Origin: Lutraria lutraria | Taxonomy: Eukaryota > Mollusca > Bivalvia > Venerida > Mactridae | NCBI GenBank assembly: GCA_964023205.1 | Contig: OZ026842.1 | Location: 12,502,716 to 12,566,715 of the forward strand | Direction of reading: 5' to 3' | DNA: 64,000 nt | Shown: piece by piece, positions 50,801-61,189 of the stretch | How the letters are laid out: each line of letters begins with the position of its first letter | Numbering within the stretch: the first letter of the stretch is position 1 | Made by a program: the position numbers and the translations under genes | Notes under the pieces: generated by a model | What the model saw: the letters and a program-made list of their open reading frames with translations, nothing else | What the model was told of the DNA's origin: nothing | Databases searched by the model: none

Positions 50801-53323
50801 AAGTTTCCCTAAGCTAATATGTACTATAAATTTAACCTCTGTAGAGAAACAACCTCTCTATAACAACACCTTCAAAGTATCCCTACGCTATTATGTACTA
50901 TGAATGTAACCTCTATAGAGCAACAACCTCTCTATAACAACACCGTCAAAGTATCACTACGCAACTATGTACTATAAATTTAACCTCTGCAGAGAAACAA
51001 CCACTCTATAACAACACCTTCAAAGTTTCGCTAAGCTAATATGTACTAAAAATTTAACCTCTGCAGAGAAACAACCTCTGTATAACAACACCTTCAAAGT
51101 TTCCCTAAGCAAATATGTACTATAAATTAAACCTCTGTAGAGAATCAACCTCTCTATAACAACACCGTCAAAGTATCCCTAAGCTAATGTACTATTAATT
51201 GAACCTCTGCAGAGAAACAACCTCTGTATAACAACACCGTCAAAGTACCCCTACGCTAATATGTACTATAAATTTAACCTCTGTAGAGAAACAACCTCTG
51301 TATAACAACACCGTCAAAGTACCCCTACGCTACTATGTACTATAAATTTAACCTCTGCAGAGAAACAACCTCTCTATAACAACACCGTCAAAGTACCCCT
51401 ACGCTAATATGTGCAATAAATTTAACCTCTGTAGAGAAACAACCTCTGTATAACAACACCGTCAAAGTACCCCTACGCTACTATGTACTATAAATTTAAC
51501 CTCTGCAGAGAAACAACCTCTGTATAACAACACCTTCAAAGTTTCCCTAAGCTAATATGTACTATAAATTTAACCTCTGTACAGAAACAACCTCTCTATA
51601 ACAACACCTTCAAAGTATCCCTACGCTATTATTTGCTATGAATGTAACCTCTGTAGAGAAACAACCTCTCTATAACAACACCGTCAAAGTATCCCTACGC
51701 AACTATGTACTATTAATTTAACCTCTGCAGAGAAATAACCTCTCTATAACAACACCGTCAAAGTATCCCTACGCTACAATGTACTATAAATTTAACCTCT
51801 GCAGAGAAACAACCTCTGTATAACAACACCTTTAAAGTTCCCCAAAGCTAATATGTACTATAAATTTAACCTCTGTACAGAAACAACCTCTCTATAACAA
51901 CACCTTCAAAGTATCCCTACGCCATTATGTACTATCAATGTAACCTCTGTAGAGAAACAACCTCTCTATAACAACACCTTCAAAGTTTCCCTAAGCTAAT
52001 ATTTACTATAAATTTAACCTCTGTAGAGAAACAACCTCTGTATAACAACACCTTCAAAGTTTCTCTAAGCTAATATGTAATATAAATTTAACCTCTGAAG
52101 AGAAACAAGCTCTGTATAACAACACCTTCAAAGTTTCCCTAAGCTAATATTTACAATAAATTTAACCTCTGTAGAGAAACAACCTCTCTATAACAACACA
52201 GTCAAAGTATCCCTACGCTACTATGTACTATAAATTTAACCTCTGCAGAGAAACAACCTCTGTATAACAACACCTTCAAAGTTTCCCTAAGCTAATATGT
52301 ACTATAAATTTAACCTCTGCAGAGAAACAACCTCTGTATAACAACACCATCAAATTATCCCTACGCTACTATGTATTATAAATTTAACCTCTGCAGAGAA
52401 ACAACCTCTGTATAACAACACCTTCAACGTTTCCCTAAGCTAATATGTACTATAAATTTAACCTCTGTACAGAAACAACCTCTCTATAACAACACCTTCA
52501 AAGTATCCCTACGCTATTATGTACTATGAATGTAACCTCTGTAGAGAAACAACCTCTGTATAACAACACCGTCAAAGTATCCCTACGCAACTATGTACTA
52601 TAAATTTAACCTCTGCAGAGAAACAACCTCTGTGTAACAACACCTTCAAAGTTTCCCTAAGCGAATATGTACTATAAATTTAACCTCTGCAGAGAAACAA
52701 CCTCTCTATAACAACACCTTCAAAGTTTCCCTAAGCTAATATGTACTTTGAATTTAACCTCTGTACAGAAACAACCTCTCTATAACAACACCTTCAAAGT
52801 ATCCCTACGCTATTATTTGCTATGAATGTAACCTCTGTAGAGAAACAACCTCTCTATAACAACACCGTCAAAGTATCCCTACGCAACTATGTACTATTAA
52901 TTTAACCTCGGCAGAGAAACAACCTCTCTATAACAACACCGTCAAAGTATCCCTACGCTACAATGTACTATAAATTTAACCTCTGCAGAGAAATAACCTC
53001 TGTATAACAACACCTTTAAAGTTTCCCAAAGCTAATATGTACTATAAATTTAACCTCTGTACAGAAACAACCTCTCTATAACAACACCTTCAAAGTATCC
53101 CTACGCTATTATGTACTATGAATGTAACCTCTGTAGAGAAACAACCTCTCTATAACAACACCTTCAAAGTTTCCCTAAGCAAATATGTACTATAAATTAA
53201 ACCTCTGTAGAGAAACAACCTCTCTATAACAACACCTCCAATGTTTCCCTATGCTAATATGTACTATAAATTTAAACTCTGTAGAGAAACAACCTCTCTA
53301 TAACAACACCGTCAAAGTATCCC
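47860..53323 (+). repeat. Higher-order block W1 (right-hand family, first copy)
   Basis: Recurs at 55109-60720. The spacing is +7,249 at the left (GAGAAATAAC 48031 and 55280; GCGAATATG 48518 and 55767), +7,323 in the middle (CTATGTTACTAT 49113 and 56436; GACACAACCTG 49366 and 56689), and +7,397 at the right (GCGAATATG 50221 and 57618, 52661 and 60058). Each step is one 74-bp monomer gained in W2. Characteristic variants are CTGTACAGAAAC, TACTTTGAAT, CGCAACTAAGTACTATTAAT, CTCTGTGTAAC, CTCGGCAGAG, AGAATCCCTACGC and GTACCCCTACGC. Confidence 0.86.
50391..53201 (+). repeat. 2.8-kb segment X1
   Basis: Part of W1 that exists three times: here, at 57788-60598 (+7,397) and at 61190-64000 (+10,799). 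It shares with X3, but not X2, the states CTATAGAGCAAC (50913), ATGTGCAATAAAT (about 51409), AAAGTTCCCCAAAGC (about 51835), CGCCATTATGTACTATC (about 51920), GAAACAAGCTCTG (about 52103) and GTATTATAAAT (about 52372). Confidence 0.88.
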
Positions 53324-55108
53324 TACGCAAGTATGTACTATTGATTTAACCTCTGCAGAGAAACAACCTCTCTATAACAACACCTTCAAAGTTTCCCTAA
53401 GCTAATATTTACTATAAATTTAACCTCTGTAGAGAAACAACCTCTGTATAACAACACCTTCAAAGTTTCCCTAAGCAAATATGTACTATAAATTTAACCT
53501 CTGAAGAGAAACAACCTCTCAATAACAACACCTTCAAAGTTTCCCTACGCTAATATTTACAATAAATTTAACCTCTGTAGAGAAACAACCTCTATAACAA
53601 CTCCGTCAAAGTACCCCTACGCTAATGTTAACAATAAATTTAACCTCTGTAGAGAAACAACCTCTCTATAACAACACCGTCATAGTACCCCTACGCTACT
53701 ATGTACTATAAATTTAACCTCTGCAGAGAAACAACCTCTGTATAACAACACCTTCAAAGTTTCCCTAAGCTAATATGTACTATAAATTTAACCTCTGTAC
53801 AGAAACAACCTCTCTATAACAACACCTTCAAAGTATCCCACCGCTATTATGTACTATGAATGTAACCTCTATAGAGAAACAACCTCTCTAGAACAACACC
53901 GTCAAAGTATCCCTATGCAACTATGTACTATAAATTTAACCTCTGCAGAGAAACAGCCTCTGTATAACAACACCTTCAAAGTATCCCTACGCTACTATGT
54001 ACTATAAATTAAACCTCTGTAGAGAAACAACCTCTCTATAACAACACATTCAAAGTTTCCCTAAGCTAATATTTACTATAAATTTAACCTCTGTAGAGAA
54101 ACAACCTCAGCATAACAACACCTTCAAAGTATCCCTACGCTACTATGTACTATAAATTTACCCTCTGTAGAGAAACAACCTCTCTATAACAACACCTTCA
54201 AAGTTTCCCTAAGCTAATATGTACTTTGAATTTAACCTCTGTACAGAAACAACCTCTCTATAACAACACCGTCAAAGTATCCCTACGCAACTAAGTACTA
54301 TTAATTTAACCTCTGCAGAGAAACAACCTCTCTATAACAACACCTTCAAAGTTTCCCTAAGCTAATATGTACTAAAAATTTAACCTCTGTAGAGAAACAA
54401 CCTCTGTATAACAACACCTTCAAAGTTTCCCTAAGCTAATATGTACTATAAATTTAACCTCTGCAGAGAAACAACCTCTCTATAACAACACCGTCAAAGT
54501 ATCCCTACGCTAATATTTACAATAAATTTAACCTCTGTAGAGAAACAACCTCTCTATAACAACACCGTCAAAGTATCCCTACGCAACTATGTACTATAAA
54601 TTTAACCTCTGCAGAGAAACAACCTCTGTATAACAACACCGTCAAAGAATCCCTACGCTACTATGTACTAAAAATTTAACCTCGGCAGAGAAACAACCTC
54701 TGTATAACAACACCTTCAAAGTTTCCCTAAGCTAATATGTACTATAAATTTAACCTCTGTAGAGAAACAACCTCTCTATAACAACACCTTCAAAGTATCC
54801 CTACGCTATTATGTACTATGAATGTAACCTCTTTAGAGAAACAACCTCTCTATAACAACACCGTCAAAGTATCACTACGCAACTATGTACTATAAATTTA
54901 ACCTCTGCAGAGAAACAACCTCTCTATAACAACACCTTCAAAGTTTCGCTAAGCTAAAATGTACTAAAAATTTAACCTCTGCAGAGAAACAACCTCTGTA
55001 TAACAACACCTTCAAAGTTTCCCTAAGCAAATACGTACTATAAATTAAACCTCTGTAGAGAATCAACCTCTGTATAACAACACCTCCAATGTCTCCCTAT
55101 ACTAATAT
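53324..55108 (+). repeat. Right-family monomers without a full downstream counterpart
   Basis: This stretch follows W1 but is not repeated after W2 in the window. It includes a 72-bp monomer with CCTCTATAACAACTCCG (about 53591), GTCATAGTACC, CCCACCGCTATTATG, CTCAGCATAAC and CTTTAGAGAAAC. Its second half resembles W-type sequence, and CGCAACTAAGTAC at 54289 lies 1,628 bp (22 x 74) before the copy at 55917. Confidence 0.75.
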
Positions 55109-58100
55109 GTACTATAAATTAAACCTCTGTAGAGAAACAACCTCTCTATAACAACACCGTCAAAGTATCCCTACGCTACAATGTACTATAAATTTAACCT
55201 CTGCAGAGAAACAACCTCTGTATAACAACACCTTCAAAGTTTCCCTAAGCTAATATGTACTATAAATTAAACCTCTGTAGAGAAATAACCTCTCTATAAC
55301 AACACCGTCAAAGTATCCCTACGCTAATATGTACTATAAATTTAACCTCTGTAGAGAAACAACCTCTCTATAACAACACCTTCAACGTTTCCCTAAGCTA
55401 ATATTTACTATAAATTTAACCTCTGCAGATAAACAACCTCTGTATAACAACACCTTCAAAGTTTCCCTAAGCTAATATGTACTATAAATTTAACCTCTGT
55501 AGAGAAACAACCTCTGTATAACAACACCGTCAAAATATCCCTACGCAACTATGTACCATAAATTAAACCTCTGCAGAGAAACAACCTCTGTAGAACAACA
55601 CCTTCAAAGTTTCCCTAAGCTAATATGTACTATAAATTTAACCTCTGTAGAGAAACAACCTCTGTATAACAACACCGTCAAAGTATCCCTACGCAACTAT
55701 GTACTATAAATTTAACCTCTGCAGAGAAACAACCTCTGTGTAACAACACCTTCAAAGTTTCCCTAAGCGAATATGTACTATAAATTTAACCTCTGTAGAG
55801 AAACAACCTCTCTATAACAACACCGTCAAAGTTTCCCTAAGCTAATATGTACTTTGAATTTAACCTCTGTACAGAAACAACCTCTCTATAACAACACCGT
55901 CAAAGTATCCCTACGCAACTAAGTACTATTAATTTAACCTCTGCGGAGAAACAACCTCTCTATAACAACACCTTCAAAGTTTCCCTAAGCTAATATGTAC
56001 TAAAAATTTAACCTCTGTAGAGAAACAACCTCTGTATAACAACACCTTCAAAGTTTCCCTAAGCTAATATGTACTATAAATTTAACCTCTGCAGAGAAAC
56101 AACCTCTCTATAACAACACCGTCAAAGTATCCCTACGCTAATATTTACAATAAATTTAACCTCTGTAGAGAAACAACCTCTCTATAACAACACCGTCAAA
56201 GTATCCCTACGCAACTATGTACTATAAATTTAACCTCTGCAGAGAAACAACCTCTGTATAACAACACCGTCAAAGAATCCCTACGCTACTATGTACTAAA
56301 AATTTAACCTCGGCAGAGAAACAACCTCTGTATAACAACACCTTCAAAGTTTCCCTAAGCTAATATGTACTATAAATTTAACCTCTGCAGAGAAACAACC
56401 TCTGTATAACAACACCTTCAAAGTTTCCCTAAGCTACTATGTTACTATAAATTTAACCTCTGTAGAGAAACAACCTCTGTAAAACAACACCGTCAAAGTA
56501 TCCCTACGCCACTATGTACTATAAATTTAACCTCTGTAGAGAAACAACCTGTCTATAACAACACCTTCAAAGTCTCCCTAAGCCAATATTTACTATAAAT
56601 TTAACCTCTGTAGAGAAACAACCTCTGTATAACAACACCATCAAAGTATCCCTACGCTAATATGTACTATAAATTTAACCTCTGTAGAGACACAACCTGT
56701 CTATAACAACACCTTCAAAGTTTCCCTAAGCTAATATTTACTATAAATTTAACCTCTGCAGAGAAACAACCTCTCTATAACAACACCTTCAAAGTTTCCC
56801 TAAGCTAATATGTACTATAAATTTAACCTCTGTAGAGAAACGACCTCTGTATAACAACACCTTCAAAGTATCCCTACGCTACTATGTACTATAAATTTAA
56901 CCTCTGCAGAGAAACAACCTCTGTATAACAACACCTTCAAAGATTCCCTCAGCTAATATGTACTATAAATTAAACCTCTGTAGAGAAACAACCTCTCTAT
57001 AACAACACCGTCAAATTATCCCTACGCTACAATGTACTATAAATTTAAACTCTGCAGAGAAACAACCTCTGTATAACAACACCTTCAAAGTTTCCCTAAG
57101 CTAATATGTACTATAAATTAAACCTCTGTAGAGAAATAACCTCTCTATAACAACACCGTCAAAGTATCCCTACGCTAATATGTACTATAAATTTAACCTC
57201 TGAAGAGAAACAACCTCTCTATAACAACACCTTCAACGTTTCCCTAAGCTAATATTTACTATAAATTTAACCTCTGCAGATAAACAACCTCTGTATAACA
57301 ACACCTTCAAAGTTTCCCTAAGCTAATATGTACTATAAATTTAACCTCTGTAGAGAAACAACCTCTGTATAACAACACCGTCAAAGTATCCCTACGCAAC
57401 TATGTACTATAAATTTAACCTCTGCAGAGAAACAACCTCTGTATAACAACACCTTCAAAGTTTCCCTAAGCTAATATGTACTATAAATTTAACCTCTGTA
57501 GAGAAACAACCTCTGTATAACAACACCGTCAAATTATCCCTACGCAACTATGTACTATAAATTTAACCTCTGCAGAGAAACAACCACTGTGTAACAACAC
57601 CTTCAAAGTTTCCCTAAGCGAATATGTACTATAAATTTAACCTCTGTAGAGAAACAACCTCTCTATAACAACACCTTCAAAGTTTCCCTAAGCTAATATG
57701 TACTTTGTATTTTACCTCTGTACAGAAACAACCTCTCTATAACAACACCGTCAAAGTATCCCTACGCAACTAAGTACTATTAATTTAACCTCTGCAGTGA
57801 AACAACCTCTCTATAACAACACCTTCAAAGTTTCCCTAAGCTAATATGTACTAAAAATTTAACCTCTGTAGAGAAACAACCTCTGTATAACAACACCTTC
57901 AAAGTTTCCCTAAGCTAATACGTACTATAAATTTAACCTCTGCAGAGAAACAACCTCTCAATAACAACACCGTCAAAGTATCCCTATGCTAATATTTACA
58001 ATAAATTTAACCTCTGTAGAGAAACAACCTCTCTATAACAACACCGTCAAAGTATCCCTACGCAACTATGTACTATAAATTTAACCTCTGCAGAGAAACA

Positions 58101-60720
58101 ACCTCTGTATAACAACACCGTCAAAGAATCCCTACGCTACTATGTACTAAAAATTTAACCTCGGCAGAGAAACAACCTCTGTATAACAACACCTTCAAAG
58201 TTTCCCTAAGCTAATATGTACTATAAATTTAACCTCTGTAGAGAAACAACCTCTCTATAACAACACCTTCAAAGTATCCCTACGCTATTATGTACTATGA
58301 ATGTAACCTCTATAGAGAAACAACCTCTCTATAACAACACCGTCAAAGTATCACTACGCAACTATGTACTATAAATTTAACCTCTGCAGAGAAACAACCA
58401 CTCTATAACAACACCTTCAAAGTTTCACTAAGCTAATATGTACTAAAAATTTAACCTCTGCAGAGAAACAACCTCTGTATAACAACACCTTCACAGTTTC
58501 CCTAAGCAAATATGTACTATAAATTAAACCTCTGTAGAGAATCAACCTCTCTATAACAACACCGTCAAAGTATCCCTAAGCTAATGTACTATTAATTGAA
58601 CCTCTGCAGAGAAACAACCTCTGTATAACAACACCGTCAAAGTACCCCTACGCTAATATGTACTATAAATTTAACCTCTGTAGAGAAACAACCTCTGTAT
58701 AACAACACCGTCAAAGTACCCCTACGCTACTATGTACTATAAATTTAACCTCTGCAGAGAAACAACCTCTCTATAACAACACCGTCAAAGTACCCCTACG
58801 CTAATATGTACAATAAATTTAACCTCTGTAGAGAAACAACCTCTGTATAACAACACCGTCAAAGTACCCCTACGCTACTATGTACTATAAATTTAACCTC
58901 TGCAGAGAAACAACCTCTGTATAACAACACCTTCAAAGTTTCCCTAAGCTAATATGTACTATAAATTTAACCTCTGTACAGAAACAACCTCTCTATAACA
59001 ACACCTTCAAAGTATCCCTACGCTATTATTTGCTATGAATGTAACCTCTGTAGAGAAACAACCTCTCTATAACAACACCGTCAAAGTATCCCTACGCAAC
59101 TATGTACTATTAATTTAACCTCTGCAGAGAAATAACCTCTCTATAACAACACCGTCAAAGTATCCCTATGCTACAATGTACTATAAATTTAACCTCTGCA
59201 GAGAAACAACCTCTGTATAACAACACCTTTAAAGTTTCCCAAAGCTAATATGTACTATAAATTTAACCTCTGTACAGAAACAACCTCTCTATAACAACAC
59301 CTTCAAAGTATCCCTACGCTATTATGTACTATGAATGTAACCTATGTAGAGAAACAACCTCTCTATAACAACACCTTCAAAGTTTCCCTAAGCTAATATT
59401 TACTATAAATTTAACCTCTGTAGAGAAACAATCTCTGTATAACAACACCTTCAAAGTTTCTCTAAGCTAATATGTAATATAAATTTAACCTCTGAAGAGA
59501 AACAACCTCTGTATAACAACACCTTCAAAGTTTCCCTAAGCTTATATTTACAATAAATTTAACCTCTGTAGAGAAACAACCTCTCTATAACAACACAGTC
59601 AAAGTATCCCTACGCTACTATGTACTATAAATTTAACCTCTGCAGAGAAACAACCTCTGTATAACAACACCTTCAAAGTTTCCCTAAGCTAATATGTACT
59701 ATAAATTTAACCTCTGCAGAGAAACAACCTCTGTATAACAATACCATCAAATTATCCCTACGCTACTATGTACTATAAATTTAACCTCTGCAGAGAAACA
59801 ACCTCTGTATAACAACACCTTCAACGTTTCCCTAAGCTAATATGTACTATAAATTTAACCTCTGTACAGAAACAACCTCTCTATAACAACACCTTCAAAG
59901 TATCCCTACGCTATTATGTACTATGAATGTAACCTCTGTAGAGAAACAACCTCTGTATAACAACACCGTCAAAGTATCCCTACGCAACTATGTACTATAA
60001 ATTTAACCTCTGCAGAGAAACAACCTCTGTGTAACAACACCTTCAAAGTTTCCCTAAGCGAATATGTACTATAAATTTAACCTCTGTAGAGAAACAACCT
60101 CTCTATAACAACACCTTCAAAGTTTCCCTAAGCTAATATGTACTTTGAATTTAACCTCTGTACAGAAACAACCTCTCTATAACAACACCTTCAAAGTATC
60201 CCTACGCTATTATTTGCTATGAATGTAACCTCTGTAGAGAAACAACCTCTCTATAACAACACCGTCAAAGTATCCCTACGCAACTATGTACTATTAATTT
60301 AACCTCGGCAGAGAAACAACCTCTCTATAACAACACCGTCAAAGTATCCCTACGCTACAATGTACTATAAATTTAACCTCTGCAGAGAAACAACCTCTGT
60401 ATAACAACACCTTTAAAGTTTCCCAAAGCTAATATGTACTATAAATTTAACCTCTGTACAGAAACAACCTCTCTATAACAACACCTTCAAAGTATCCCTA
60501 CGCTATTATGTACTATGAATGTAACCTCTGTAGAGAAACAACCTCTCTATAACAACACCTTCAAAGTTTCCCTAAGCAAATATGTACTATAAATTAAACC
60601 TCTGTAGAGAAACAACCTCTCTATAACAACACCTCCAATGTTTCCCTATGCTAATATGTACTATAAATTTAAACTCTGTAGAGAAACAACCTCTCTATAA
60701 CAACACCGTCAAAGTATCCC
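55109..60720 (+). repeat. Higher-order block W2 (right-hand family, second copy)
   Basis: Second copy of W1, two monomers longer overall. The pair diverges at about 53323/60720, where W1 has CGCAAGTATGTACTATTG and W2 has TAAGCTAATATG. It contains GAAACGACCTC at 56837, which reappears at 60831. Confidence 0.85.
57788..60598 (+). repeat. 2.8-kb segment X2
   Basis: Copy at +7,397 from X1. It has the usual monomer states where X1 and X3 share rare ones: CTATAGAGAAAC, ATGTACAATAAAT, AAAGTTTCCCAAAGC, CGCTATTATGTACTATG. It also has private changes such as TTCACAGTTTCCC (about 58491), CTATGTAGAG (about 59342), CAATCTCTG (about 59430) and CAATACCATC (about 59739). Confidence 0.86.
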
Positions 60721-61189
60721 TAAGCTAATATGTACTATAAATTTAACCTCTGCAGAGAAACAACCTCTCTATAACAACACCTTCAAAGTTTCCCTAAGCT
60801 AATATGTACTATAAATTTAACCTCTGTAGAGAAACGACCTCTGTATAACAACACCTTCAAAGTATCCCTACGCTACTATGTACTATAAATTTAACCTCTG
60901 CAGAGAAACAACCTCTGTATAACAACACCTTCAAAGTTTCCCTCAGCTAATATGTAATATAAATTAAACCTCTGTAGAGAAACAACCTCTCTATAACAAC
61001 ACCGTCAAATTATCCCTACGCTACAATGTACTATAAATTTAACCTCTGCAGAGAAACAACCTCTGTATAACAACACCTTCAAAGTTTCCCTAAGCTAATA
61101 TGTACTATAAATTAAACCTCTGTAGAGAAATAACCTCTCTATAACAACACCGTCAAAGTATCCCTACGCTAATATGTACTATAAATTTA
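60721..61189 (+). repeat. Linker copied from the 56.7-57.2 kb region
   Basis: Matches about 56727-57196 at +3,994, identified by GAAACGACCTC (56837 and 60831), followed by CCCTCAGCTAATATG and GAAATAACCTC. At about 61190 it switches to X-type sequence. TATGTAATATAAATTAAAC here (about 60951) matches 49634 rather than 56959, so the source may be a W1-like copy rather than W2 itself. Confidence 0.75.
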